A stretch of DNA of 39,819 bases. Source: Clostridiales bacterium (lineage in GTDB: Bacteria > Bacillota > Clostridia > Lachnospirales > Lachnospiraceae). Shown piece by piece: positions 1 to 6,217 of this stretch (position 1 is the stretch's first letter; each line of letters opens with the position of its first letter). A program made the translations under genes and the position numbers. The notes below the pieces were generated by a model. That model worked only from the letters and a program-made list of their open reading frames with translations. It did not search any database and was not told the DNA's origin. Location: contig JAHAJA010000042.1 in assembly GCA_018372435.1 (NCBI GenBank), positions 1-39,819 of the forward strand, written 5' to 3'.

Positions 1-79
1 AAAAAGATTTTCCATCCTCATCAATAAAAGTTTTTATTACTTTATCTTTCTTAACATCAATATCAATTATTATTTTCAT
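1..79 (-). CDS. Partial phage protein, N-terminal 26 residues
   Basis: The reading frame starts at an ATG at 79 and runs off the left edge. The visible N terminus (MKIIIDIDVKKD...) looks like a beta strand followed by a charged segment. A weak purine-rich site (AGAAAGGGTGCAGG) precedes the start. It follows the 102-407 gene closely and is presumably the next gene of the leftward early operon. Too little is visible to name it. Confidence 0.55.
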   Translation of the reverse strand, partial: MKIIIDIDVKKDKVIKTFIDEDGKSF

Positions 80-101
80 ATTCCTGCACCCTTTCTGACA
101 G

Positions 102-407
102 TTATTTAGGTTCATCTGGCACTATTAGTCTAGTAAAATGTGTAACATAATCAGGAAAATTATAATCTAAAGGTGATCCACAATATGGAGGTTCTTCTAT
201 AGGAAACTTCCACCACAAACAGTCTCCATAATCTTCTCCCCAGTCTTCAAGTAATATAGGAGTAGTTGCCTCTTTATTTTGCTTTAAAATGTTTGATAAT
301 TTATCAAAATCTTCTTTTGTTTCACATTCTATTGTTGAGTATGGTTCTCTATATTCTCTAGCGACTCTATCTTCTCCAATAGATAACATTATTCCATCAT
401 TGCTCAT
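102..407 (-). CDS. Small phage early protein with PPYCGxP motif
   Basis: About 101 residues. The C-terminal half is acidic and aromatic, with WGEDYGDCLWW followed by PPYCGSPLDYNFPDYVTHFTR. I recognise this as a type of short uncharacterised protein frequent in Firmicutes phage early regions, with no known function. The start is uncertain. The ATG at 407 sits in an 11-base overlap with the end of the upstream HTH gene, suggesting translational coupling, but an ATG at 434 behind GGAAAAG is also possible. It is part of the early operon and is probably expressed after release of the 5.7 kb promoter. Confidence 0.75.
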   Translation of the reverse strand: MSNDGIMLSIGEDRVAREYREPYSTIECETKEDFDKLSNILKQNKEATTPILLEDWGEDYGDCLWWKFPIEEPPYCGSPLDYNFPDYVTHFTRLIVPDEPK

Positions 408-657
408 GCTCCACACTACTTTCCATAATTTCATTTTTAAACTTTTCCAGCTTTTCAATTTCGGCTTGATACTCTTTGATTTTTATGTCAGCTATTTTCA
501 AAGCCATAAATTTATTTGAATTAGAATAAGTTAATGAATAATTACCAAAGGAGCTGTATACATGTTGCTTTGATACTCCAAATTCTTTCGCTATCATTTC
601 ATAACTATATCCAGTTAGATTTTTTAACTTTTTAAATAACTCGTTTATCTTTGCCAT
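397..657 (-). CDS. Small helix-turn-helix protein
   Basis: 86 residues. Residues 15-35 (GYSYEMIAKEFGVSKQHVYS) read as a helix-turn-helix of the homeodomain-like or sigma-region-4-like type: a first helix, a G-V-S turn and a recognition helix. The C-terminal 40 residues are a charged amphipathic helix (AEIEKLEKFKNEIMES) that could mediate dimerisation. The start is supported by AAAAGGAGG 10 bases upstream. It lies in the early operon before the PPYCG protein, overlapping it by 11 bases. It is probably a DNA-binding regulator or replication accessory protein. The target is unknown. Confidence 0.75.
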   Translation of the reverse strand: MAKINELFKKLKNLTGYSYEMIAKEFGVSKQHVYSSFGNYSLTYSNSNKFMALKIADIKIKEYQAEIEKLEKFKNEIMESSVEHEQ

Positions 658-716
658 TTTCTCATTTCCTCCTTTTGTTTTATTCTGTCAACTTATTTTC
701 TTATTTTATTGTTTTA

Positions 717-731
717 AGTAAATTATTTACT
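717..731. repeat. 15-bp palindrome upstream of HTH gene
   Basis: AGTAAAT-T-ATTTACT is a perfect palindrome in the 97-base gap upstream of the HTH gene at 397-657. A TTGACA hexamer lies nearby on the minus strand, without a convincing -10. It may be an operator. Nothing else is recognisable in this gap. Confidence 0.3.
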
Positions 732-754
732 ACGTCTTTTCTGACTAGTCTGAA

Positions 755-1039
755 CTATTCTTCTATATATTTTTTGCCTATTTCTTCATGTGGCTTAAGC
801 ATTTCACATACTTCATATAACGCAGTCAAATAATCACTTCTATCATTAAAGTAAATAGCATTACTGGCTATAGCAAATGCTTTATATCTTCTTTCTTGAG
901 CTGTTAATCTTTCATTTTCTTTTATGCGCAGCTCTCTTGACGTTGGTTGTTCTGATAACCATTCTTCTGCTTCTTTTTTCTCTGTAAATGAAATATAAAT
1001 TCCTTTTTCTTCTTTATCCATAATGTCATAGAACTTCAT
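755..1039 (-). CDS. Hypothetical phage early protein
   Basis: 94 residues and mostly helical, with no family recognised. The N terminus MKFYDIMDKEEKGIYISFTEKKEAEEWLSEQ looks like a strand-helix unit. The middle is rich in Arg and Glu and the C terminus is acidic. The ATG overlaps the stop of the upstream repeat protein (ATGA), with GGAG in that gene's last codons as binding site, so the two are translationally coupled. It probably acts with its upstream neighbour, but no role can be assigned. Confidence 0.7.
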   Translation of the reverse strand: MKFYDIMDKEEKGIYISFTEKKEAEEWLSEQPTSRELRIKENERLTAQERRYKAFAIASNAIYFNDRSDYLTALYEVCEMLKPHEEIGKKYIEE

Positions 1040-1557
1040 GCTCTTACTCCTTTTTTATTATTTTTATTAAAAATAATATCAAATACTATTTGTCTTTTAT
1101 CTTTAGTCATTTTCCCTATTTCAGTTGGTGTCATAATTGGTTTATTTGCTGCATCTTCTAAGCTCCAATTATTCTTCAATCTCGTATGAAATGTTCTAAT
1201 TGAAATACCATTTTTTATAGCTAGTTCTAAAAATTCTTTGGGATATTTCCGACTTGCTTCATGAGCTTTCTTAGCCTGCTCTTTTTTATTTTGCAACTTC
1301 TTAGTTGCAGCCACTTCTACTGACCATCCTAAAATATTAACTCTATACTTAAAAGTGCTATAACATATTCCATTTTCTTTAGCAATTTCAACCCAATGTT
1401 TATCTAGCTTATTAAATATTAATGGCTTTGTATATATAGCTCTTTGCTTATCCCATCCCAAATATCTTATTCTTTCTTCTAGAGTTATTTTACATACTCC
1501 ATTCTTTTCAGCAATTATATATTCTTCTGGAGTAATATAAAAATCATAACAATTCAT
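1036..1557 (-). CDS. Triple-repeat HTH-like phage protein
   Basis: 173 residues from the ATG at 1557, which follows GGGAGG by a good distance. A start further upstream would put that site inside the coding region. Three copies of a roughly 35-45 residue unit are visible: (E/A)xNGI(C/S)xxTfxxR(l/v)xxLGWS-E-A(A/I)-KP, at about residues 10-50, 55-95 and 105-140. Each unit looks like a helix-turn-helix with a conserved Gly-Trp end (degenerate in the third copy: NNWS). Short phage proteins of this pattern are frequent in Firmicutes. I infer a nucleic-acid-binding role. It is coupled to the gene at 755-1039. Confidence 0.78.
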   Translation of the reverse strand: MNCYDFYITPEEYIIAEKNGVCKITLEERIRYLGWDKQRAIYTKPLIFNKLDKHWVEIAKENGICYSTFKYRVNILGWSVEVAATKKLQNKKEQAKKAHEASRKYPKEFLELAIKNGISIRTFHTRLKNNWSLEDAANKPIMTPTEIGKMTKDKRQIVFDIIFNKNNKKGVRA

Positions 1558-1575
1558 GTTAGTTCCTCCCAATAA

Positions 1576-1758
1576 TTAAATTTCCACCTTAACAATTTTT
1601 CTTCCCTTGTTTCTTCCGCTATATCCTTCCATAACTGCTTTAGATACGGAACCTTGATGTATTCCTAAAAGCCTAGCTAATTTATATGAACTTTCTGCTA
1701 CTGCCAATGGAAGTTCATATTTATCAGGGGTAACTGCTAGCCACAAATACTTCCTCAT
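1576..1758 (-). CDS. Small phage protein (KYLWLAVTPDKYELP family)
   Basis: 60 residues. The N-terminal motif KYLWLAVTPDKYELPLAVA followed by a short helix-turn-helix-like stretch (SYKLARLLGIHQGSVSKAV) is typical of a small, widespread family in Firmicutes phages. The C terminus is basic (GRNKGRKIVKVEI). The start is supported by AAGGGAG upstream. The LGIHQGSVSKA stretch suggests DNA recognition, but I know of no established function. It lies between the zinc-ribbon peptide and the triple-repeat protein in the early operon. Confidence 0.75.
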   Translation of the reverse strand: MRKYLWLAVTPDKYELPLAVAESSYKLARLLGIHQGSVSKAVMEGYSGRNKGRKIVKVEI

Positions 1759-1789
1759 AGATTACAACTCCCTTACATCTAATTCTTGT

Positions 1790-1945
1790 TTACTCGCGCT
1801 CTTTAACTTCTAATTTCCATCCACAAGTACATTTAATTTGTGCTTTATATTCATTTGATTTAAACCCATTACACATTATTGTTTTTCCACATTTTGGGCA
1901 AGTCGAATATGTTCTCATAAGTCTTATTACGGTTTCAAATAACAT
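1790..1945 (-). CDS. Short zinc-ribbon protein
   Basis: A 51-residue gene starting at the ATG at 1945, preceded by GAGGAG that overlaps the end of the upstream gene. It carries two Cys pairs, CPKCG at residues 16-20 and CTCGW at 39-43 (with C25 between them), the layout of a small zinc ribbon. The C terminus is charged. Zinc ribbons of this size in phages often act as transcription or DNA-binding adaptors. The specific role is unknown. An internal ATG at residue 10 is an alternative start. Confidence 0.72.
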   Translation of the reverse strand: MLFETVIRLMRTYSTCPKCGKTIMCNGFKSNEYKAQIKCTCGWKLEVKERE

Positions 1946-1947
1946 TT

Positions 1948-2454
1948 CTAATACTCCTCATTATTGAATTTTTCAATTTCATCAATACTATAGACCTCAT
2001 TTTCTTTATAAACTGCTGGCGATTTCCACTTAGCAAAATGTCCACTAGGATATATAGCTATGCAAAATTCGTCGTATTGAATTAAAATATTGTTATCTGA
2101 TTTACGCTTTATGAATTTGTCTGTCTTTATTTTCATTAGAGTCTGCTTTTGTTTATCTGTAATCTGTTTATCTACATTTGCAACTATAATCTCATCTTTA
2201 GGCCTTAAGATCATGTCCTTTATAAATATTCCTGAAGGTTCTTCATTTTCTTCAAAAGATAATGTCTTATCCGCAATTTCTATAAATAACTTTTTTTCAA
2301 TTTTTACTATTCTAGTACAAGAATCCTTATATTTATCAATAAGACTTGAAAATACAAAATTATCTTTAATTTTTTCTTTGGTTGAAAATATATTAATAAC
2401 CTTTGGTGTATCATCAAACAAACTTAATTGTCCTTCCATTTCCATTGATTTCAT
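1948..2454 (-). CDS. Phage protein with N-terminal clamp-binding-like motif
   Basis: 168 residues. GGAGGTG 7 bases upstream fixes the start at 2454. The N terminus contains QLSLFDD at residues 9-15, which matches the bacterial sliding-clamp (DnaN) binding consensus Qx(S/D)LF. The remainder, with alternating strands and lysine-rich segments, is not recognisable. A motif so close to a flexible N terminus suggests docking to the host beta clamp, either to recruit the replisome for phage DNA or to interfere with it. This is inference from the motif alone. Confidence 0.75.
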   Translation of the reverse strand: MKSMEMEGQLSLFDDTPKVINIFSTKEKIKDNFVFSSLIDKYKDSCTRIVKIEKKLFIEIADKTLSFEENEEPSGIFIKDMILRPKDEIIVANVDKQITDKQKQTLMKIKTDKFIKRKSDNNILIQYDEFCIAIYPSGHFAKWKSPAVYKENEVYSIDEIEKFNNEEY

Positions 2455-2501
2455 ATATTACACCTCCAATTCAATTAACAACTGTTAGTTGCAAAACTGA
2501 A

Positions 2502-2597
2502 TTACTTAAAAAATTTATAAAAACATATTATGCCTGTTATAGCTATTGCTGTTAAACACAAATTTCCTATTATTTCATTCACCAATTCTAAATTCAT
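2502..2597 (-). CDS. 31-residue membrane peptide
   Basis: Starts at the ATG at 2597 with GGAG 8 bases upstream. The sequence has a short acidic N terminus, one hydrophobic stretch (LCLTAIAITGIICFY, about residues 13-27) and a Lys end, so it is a single-span membrane peptide. Such peptides are common in clostridial phage early regions and are often missed. The function is unknown. Confidence 0.55.
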   Translation of the reverse strand: MNLELVNEIIGNLCLTAIAITGIICFYKFFK

Positions 2598-2806
2598 TGC
2601 TTTTTCTCCATTCTTATTATTTAAACCATTATTAATTAAGGTTTTAGGATTAAATCCTAAGTTATAATTTTTTTCAAGAGTGATAAGAGTATTCTTACCA
2701 TAATCCTGCTATTAACTTAAATTGAATTTTTAAGGTTTACTTAAACAAGTAGTGATTTGTTTACAAATCCAATGCTTGCTATTCCTCATAATTCTAAATT
2801 TTTATA
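2598..2806. other. Non-coding gap with two palindromes
   Basis: No gene is seen. The stretch holds a 17-bp palindrome at 2644-2660 (TTAGGATT-A-AATCCTAA) and a 16-bp one at 2754-2769 (GATTTGT-TT-ACAAATC). Both have almost no loop, so they look more like protein-binding sites than RNA hairpins. No clear promoter hexamers were found. Confidence 0.4.
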
Positions 2807-3010
2807 TTATTTACTGACAACTTTATCCAAATAATGATTTAATGTTATTGGAGTTACTTGCTTAGGAGTACATTTAAACTCATTAGCCACAGATACCCTT
2901 ATTTTATTTTTGAGAACATCATATTTGTGTCTTGGCAATGGATCTTTCTCTACTTGAACCTTTCTGCAAACATATTTATCTTTAACTCTAAAACAAAATC
3001 TTATATTCAT
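2807..3010 (-). CDS. Hypothetical phage early protein
   Basis: 67 residues, basic overall. The first half forms strands (MNIRFCFRVKDKYVCRKVQV) with two cysteines; the second half is helical and ends in HYLDKVVSK. The ATG at 3010 follows GGTGG located at the end of the preceding gene, 4 bases apart, so the pair is co-translated. No family was recognised. Confidence 0.7.
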   Translation of the reverse strand: MNIRFCFRVKDKYVCRKVQVEKDPLPRHKYDVLKNKIRVSVANEFKCTPKQVTPITLNHYLDKVVSK

Positions 3011-3013
3011 CTT

Positions 3014-3253
3014 TTAATCCACCTTTTCAACTTTTTTATAATAAAATGCTGTTACGTTTCCATTCCATGCAACATTTATTGTTTCACCATTGTTATACAT
3101 TCTTTTAGCAATGCCTTCTTGCATTTCTCCAGAATACATAAATCTTACTTTATCTCCTACTCTTATTTCTCTATTTTTCTTTATTCCTGGAGTAATGTAA
3201 TCTATATCTAAATCAAAAATACTTATCTGATTTTCAAATATTTTATTTTCCAT
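3014..3253 (-). CDS. Small protein with QISIF clamp-like motif and SH3-like fold
   Basis: 79 residues, with a start at 3253 behind AAGGTGAG. The N terminus has QISIFD (residues 9-14), a near match to the sliding-clamp binding motif, like the QLSLF of the gene at 1948-2454. Residues 30-79 (VGDKVRF..G..QEGIAKRM...ETINVAW...TAFYYKKVEKV) look like a small SH3-like beta barrel. The combination suggests an adaptor with a clamp-docking tail. This is an inference. A stem-loop lies just upstream in the leader. Confidence 0.7.
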   Translation of the reverse strand: MENKIFENQISIFDLDIDYITPGIKKNREIRVGDKVRFMYSGEMQEGIAKRMYNNGETINVAWNGNVTAFYYKKVEKVD

Positions 3254-3269
3254 AATCTCACCTTTAATT

Positions 3270-3290
3270 AAGGAGGGATCTCCCTCCCTT
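3270..3290 (-). promoter_or_regulatory. GC-rich stem-loop in leader
   Basis: GGAGGGA and TCCCTCC pair across a 2-4 base loop, an unusually GC-rich hairpin in this genome. It lies about 15-20 bases upstream of the start of the gene at 3014-3253 and has only a weak T-rich tail on the minus strand. It could be a weak terminator or a processing or translation-control element. Confidence 0.45.
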
Positions 3291-3420
3291 ATTATTAATT
3301 TGCAGTACTTAACATTAGCTGTAATCCCTTGTTAGCCTACAAAAATTAACTAAATCTCTTGCATTTTTACTAAATTAATTCTATAATTGCGTTAAGCGTT
3401 TTATAAAACCATTAAAACCT

Positions 3421-3457
3421 TAGGTTAAGTTGAATCAAAACTTAACCTATATTTTTT
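3421..3457. terminator. Putative terminator after Cys-rich gene
   Basis: TAGGTTAAG and CTTAACCTA form a perfect 9-bp stem with an 11-base loop. A seven-T run follows on the plus strand and a short TTTT follows on the minus strand. It sits directly after the stop of the gene at 3461-3679, so in the minus direction it could attenuate the early operon. Confidence 0.5.
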
Positions 3458-3460
3458 TGT

Positions 3461-3679
3461 TTAATTATTTTGACTAAATTTTTCTTTTGCATATTCCCAG
3501 CATTTTTTACATTTATCATTTCCAGCTATGCATTGGGCCTGAGTTAATTTAAAACCTAAATCATTAGGACAAAAATATATTTTATTATTAAAAGTATCTC
3601 TATACCCTTGATGCTCTTCCTCAAACCTTTCTTCAAATTCTTCAAGTGTCAAAGTTCTGCATAACTTTTTTACACTCAT
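3461..3679 (-). CDS. Cysteine-rich phage protein (CPNDxGF...CxxCW)
   Basis: 72 residues. The second half has four cysteines in FCPNDLGF-(6)-QCIAGNDKCKKCWEYA, a pattern seen in short uncharacterised Firmicutes phage proteins and compatible with zinc binding. The N terminus is acidic and helical (LEEFEERFEEEHQGY). The start at 3679 follows GGTGATGGAG. It overlaps the end of a short ORF at 3642-3788. The function is unknown. Confidence 0.75.
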   Translation of the reverse strand: MSVKKLCRTLTLEEFEERFEEEHQGYRDTFNNKIYFCPNDLGFKLTQAQCIAGNDKCKKCWEYAKEKFSQNN

Positions 3680-3788
3680 ATTTCTCCATCACCTCTCTTA
3701 AAATTTTCCATAATGACTTATTTGTATTAAAATATATTTCTACAACTTCATCAGCTAATATACTTGCATAAGATCTACTAACTGCCAT
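3642..3788 (-). CDS. Possible 48-residue phage peptide
   Basis: ATG at 3788; helical (SRSYASILADEVVEIYFNTNKSLWKILREVMEKY). It overlaps the end of the Spo0E-like gene by 11 bases and the start of the Cys-rich gene by 38 bases. The binding site is weak (AAAGAGAAA). The amino-acid composition looks protein-like, and the ORF fills an otherwise empty gap in a tightly packed operon. No family was recognised, and it could be chance. Confidence 0.45.
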   Translation of the reverse strand: MAVSRSYASILADEVVEIYFNTNKSLWKILREVMEKYECKKVMQNFDT

Positions 3789-3930
3789 ATGTCATTTCTC
3801 TTTGCTGCTTAGTAACTATACGGTCCAACTGCTTGCTTACATCAATTGTTCTTTCATCTGTATTCCCATAAAATTTCATAAAATCATAAAGCTTGTCTTT
3901 TAAAATTTCTTCATCTTTGCTTTTTCTCAT
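3778..3930 (-). CDS. Spo0E-like sporulation regulator (putative)
   Basis: 50 residues from the ATG at 3930, behind a strong AAAGGTGGAG. The sequence folds naturally into two helices separated by a short loop. The second helix carries S32-K-Q-L-D36, matching the SxxLD core of Spo0E-family aspartyl phosphatases (SQELD), which dephosphorylate Spo0A~P and block sporulation. Length and layout fit the family, which averages 50-85 residues. In a phage this would plausibly delay host sporulation during infection. It is located directly upstream of the Cys-rich genes and 15 bases after the DnaC-like gene. The assignment rests on a short motif. Confidence 0.6.
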   Translation of the reverse strand: MRKSKDEEILKDKLYDFMKFYGNTDERTIDVSKQLDRIVTKQQREMTYGS

Positions 3931-3945
3931 AAATAATCTCCACCT

Positions 3946-4749
3946 TTAATTTTTTAATCTATAATTATGCTGGTTACCTAAAATTTCATATCTGAATCTA
4001 TCTGTTACCTCTTTTATCCTGCTTCCAAAAGCTTCATCTATTCTGCATAGATCTGAAATTAATAATTCAGATGAAATTGCAATTGGCTTTTTATTAATTA
4101 CTCTACTGTTTATAATTTCAAACATTATTCTTTTATCAGCTTCTGTATACCCGTTTTTGAATAGATCATCGATCACTAATAACTCACATTTCTTAAATTT
4201 TTTAATTTCAAACGAATATTTAGCTTCATCAAGTATTACTTGCTTTAAATGTGTCATTATTTCTGGATAAGAAAAATATTGAATATCTACTTCCTTTGTT
4301 GCTAAGTTATTTATAATAGCAATTAATAAATGTGTTTTTCCTGCTCCAGATTGTCCTAATAATGCAAGCGAATTTTTTTCATCTTCTTTTTCTTTTAACT
4401 CTTGATATCTGATAACAAATCCAGTAGCAACATCCTTCATTTTGCTTGCTTCAATACTTACTTTGTCATCATAGGTTTTAAATGTTTTTCTCATTGCGCT
4501 TTGATTTAGCCCTGCATTCTTGAGTCTGTTTATTATTATGCTATTCTTTGCACAATTACATTGCGTATAAGTCCTTTTATCAAAATCATTTATTATCCAA
4601 CCTGTCCCTTTACATAATGGACAATCACTTAAGTTCTTCTGCTGCTGCTCGTTCTTCTGGAGTAAGTTCGACTGCTCTGTTTTCGCCTGGTTTATTTGCA
4701 TCAGAACTCGCTTTAATGCCACCGGAAACTCCTCCTGAATTTCTATCAT
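3946..4749 (-). CDS. DnaC-like helicase loader ATPase
   Basis: 267 residues. The N terminus holds two Cys pairs (CPLC at 43-46, CNC at 64-66) that may bind zinc. The AAA+ core has Walker A GQSGAGKTH at 132-140 and Walker B LLVIDDL at 190-196, followed by NSRVINKKPIAISSEL (sensor 1 region) and GSRI (arginine finger region), the DnaC/IstB order. It loads the replicative helicase at the phage origin opened by the initiator encoded just upstream. The start at 4749 has AAGGAGGGG and overlaps the upstream gene by 125 bases, a long overlap. An internal ATG (residue 17) lacks a comparable site. Confidence 0.9.
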   Translation of the reverse strand: MIEIQEEFPVALKRVLMQINQAKTEQSNLLQKNEQQQKNLSDCPLCKGTGWIINDFDKRTYTQCNCAKNSIIINRLKNAGLNQSAMRKTFKTYDDKVSIEASKMKDVATGFVIRYQELKEKEDEKNSLALLGQSGAGKTHLLIAIINNLATKEVDIQYFSYPEIMTHLKQVILDEAKYSFEIKKFKKCELLVIDDLFKNGYTEADKRIMFEIINSRVINKKPIAISSELLISDLCRIDEAFGSRIKEVTDRFRYEILGNQHNYRLKN

Positions 4750-5488
4750 ATTTCCCCTCCTTTTCTTTCCACTCTTTGTAATTTACATGGTTACTTCCAT
4801 CTTCCATAAATGTAGATATACCATTTTTTCTAGTTAGGAAATCGCTGAGACTCCATTTATGTGTAAAAAAATATTCTTTATTTTTAAGTATCTCATTATA
4901 ATTTGACATACTTAGTAATATATCTTCTGTAGTATATTTTTTTAAAGCTTTTTTAATAGCTCCTAAAATATCAGTAGTTAATTTTTTATGCTTAATAATA
5001 TTTTGTTCATTCCAGAAATCAAAAATCTGTATATATATATTATTTGGTATATTATTTGGTATATTATTTGGTATAGGTTCATCATAATTTGTCTTTCGAT
5101 TTAGCCTATTAGTATCTTCGATTTTACCGTTTGGTAAATTGTAATTATTCTGTCCTGTAATATCCATTTCACTACTTGGTAAAATGGACATTGCAGTTTT
5201 AGTCAATGAATACCACTTAGTACGATCATAAGAAATTTTATTATAATTTCCAGTTATCAAATAACCATCAGTTTCTAATTTTTTTAATATTCTAGATATT
5301 TGCCTAGTACTCCAGAATGGAAATAATTTAGAAAAAGCTTGGATTGAATTATAGGTCCAATACTGTCCATCATGAAAATGCTTTTCATTGGCTCTATTTT
5401 TTAAAATCCAGTAGTAAATGTTTTCTAACATAATAGCACCATCTACACCTACTTTTTTAGCTACACCAGAATTAAATATAAATTGCAT
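4625..5488 (-). CDS. Phage replication initiator, winged-helix/DnaD-like
   Basis: 287 residues from the ATG at 5488, 8 bases after AAGGAGG. Residues 1-100 form a winged-helix DNA-binding domain (AIMLENIYYWI..., WSTRQISRILKKLETDGYL). The middle is low complexity and includes a triple IPNN repeat. Residues 150-235 (IFDFWNEQNI...LGAIKKALKKYTTEDILLSMSNY...WSLSDFLTR) resemble the C-terminal part of phage replisome organisers that recruit the helicase-loader complex. Gene order with the DnaC-like loader immediately after is the standard phage pattern. The repeat-coding DNA may be the origin itself. Confidence 0.87.
   Translation of the reverse strand: MQFIFNSGVAKKVGVDGAIMLENIYYWILKNRANEKHFHDGQYWTYNSIQAFSKLFPFWSTRQISRILKKLETDGYLITGNYNKISYDRTKWYSLTKTAMSILPSSEMDITGQNNYNLPNGKIEDTNRLNRKTNYDEPIPNNIPNNIPNNIYIQIFDFWNEQNIIKHKKLTTDILGAIKKALKKYTTEDILLSMSNYNEILKNKEYFFTHKWSLSDFLTRKNGISTFMEDGSNHVNYKEWKEKEGKYDRNSGGVSGGIKASSDANKPGENRAVELTPEERAAAEELK
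5037..5072. repeat. Three tandem 12-bp repeats, possible phage origin iterons
   Basis: Three perfect tandem copies of ATATTATTTGGT lie inside the initiator gene and encode the IPNN triplet. Further TTGGTA hexamers occur nearby, including ATTTTACC-GTTT-GGTAAATT around 5120-5139. Phage replisome-organiser genes in Firmicutes often carry the origin iterons internally, so this is a candidate origin. It could also be a simple slippage expansion. Confidence 0.45.
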
Positions 5489-5507
5489 TGAATTCACCTC
5501 CTTGCTT

Positions 5508-5541
5508 AAATATGGTGTAAGGCTTGTACACCATATTTTTT
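5508..5541. terminator. Bidirectional terminator-like hairpin
   Basis: AAATATGGTGTA and TACACCATATTT form a perfect 12-bp stem with a 7-base loop, followed by Ts on the plus strand and preceded by As. In the minus direction it separates the first early gene from the initiator gene, where it could attenuate or process the early transcript. Confidence 0.6.
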
Positions 5542-5695
5542 AACTTACATTTTTTTTATTATGCGATTCCACCTCCTTTTCATATAAAGCACTTATTCTT
5601 CCTTTATACTCATAATATTTTGAAATGTCTTTAAGCTTTAATTCCATTAATTGTCTAGATATCTCTTCTAGTTCTAATTTTGTAGAATCACTCAT
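5540..5695 (-). CDS. First gene of early operon, small helical protein
   Basis: 51 residues, starting at the ATG at 5695 with a near-perfect AAAGGAGGT. Entirely helical and heavily charged (LELEEISRQLMELKLKDISKYYEYKG), with heptad-like leucines, so it may dimerise as a coiled coil. It lacks a helix-turn-helix, so it is not a Cro in the usual sense. It is the first gene transcribed from the strong leftward promoter at 5739-5767 and is followed by a hairpin. Its position suggests a very early regulator. The function is unknown. Confidence 0.68.
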   Translation of the reverse strand: MSDSTKLELEEISRQLMELKLKDISKYYEYKGRISALYEKEVESHNKKNVS

Positions 5696-5714
5696 AAATA
5701 TACCTCCTTTGTTT

Positions 5715-5767
5715 ATGTCTTTGACTTATTATGTCTTAATTATATATGTCAAAGACATTTTTGTCAA
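5715..5767 (-). promoter_or_regulatory. Early leftward promoter with repressor operators
   Basis: On the minus strand, TTGACA (5762-5767) and TATAAT (5739-5744) are separated by exactly 17 bases, a perfect consensus promoter. The 11-bp operator GTCAAAGACAT lies in the spacer (5748-5758). Its inverse ATGTCTTTGAC lies downstream of the start point (5715-5725), with a half site ATGTCTT at 5731. The repressor bound here would block the early operon. Confidence 0.8.
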
Positions 5768-5805
5768 TCTTTATTTGCTATTGACATATTTATTTTTTAT
5801 TTATA

Positions 5806-5834
5806 TTGCAAAGACATATTTTTCAGCGTATAAT
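5806..5834 (+). promoter_or_regulatory. Repressor promoter with overlapping operator
   Basis: TTGCAA (5806-5811) and TATAAT (5829-5834) have 17-base spacing and point towards the repressor gene at 5858. The operator-like GCAAAGACAT (5808-5817) overlaps the -35, which predicts autoregulation. It shares its core AAAGACAT with the operators of the divergent early promoter. Confidence 0.75.
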
Positions 5835-5857
5835 ATGTGTTGAAAGGATGATTCTGA

Positions 5858-6184
5858 ATGAATGAAAGATTAAAAGAAATCAGAAAATATTTTAAATTAT
5901 CCCAAAAAGAGTTTGGTCAAAAAATATTTCTTGCTCAGGACCATATATCTTCTCTTGAAAAGGGAAGGCGAAACCTAACTGATAGAACAATAAAAGATAT
6001 TTGTAACACTTTCAACATAAATGAAGACTGGTTACGCTATGGCACTGGGGAAATGTTAGTTGATTTGGTAGATGATTTAAAAAATATTGATGATGAAACA
6101 AAAGATATGGTTAGAAAATTAATGCTACTTAATAATGATGATAAAAAACGGATGAAAAAAATACTAGATTCTTTTTTAGAGTAG
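5858..6184 (+). CDS. Phage repressor, XRE/HTH_3 type
   Basis: 108 residues. Residues 1-62 form a classic XRE helix-turn-helix (RLKEIRKYFKLSQKEFGQ..., DHISSLEKGRR..., INEDWLRYGTGEM), the layout of short Firmicutes phage repressors. The C-terminal 45 residues are helical and charged and probably mediate oligomerisation. There is no peptidase domain, so induction would not be by LexA-type self-cleavage. AAAGGATG precedes the start. The gene is divergent from the early operon and shares operators with it, so it is the likely lysogeny repressor. Confidence 0.88.
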   Translation: MNERLKEIRKYFKLSQKEFGQKIFLAQDHISSLEKGRRNLTDRTIKDICNTFNINEDWLRYGTGEMLVDLVDDLKNIDDETKDMVRKLMLLNNDDKKRMKKILDSFLE

Positions 6185-6192
6185 CAGTGTTT

Positions 6193-6217
6193 AAAAGGAG
6201 CTTTGCTCCTTTTTTTA
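6193..6217 (+). terminator. Rho-independent terminator of repressor gene
   Basis: AAAAGGAGC-TTT-GCTCCTTTT with a following T run, 9 bases after the repressor stop. This is a textbook intrinsic terminator. Confidence 0.88.

Noticed and set aside
2090..2488. Plus-strand ORF of 132 codons opposite the QLSLF protein
   Set aside because: Antisense shadow; the minus-strand gene has a strong ribosome binding site and a recognisable motif.
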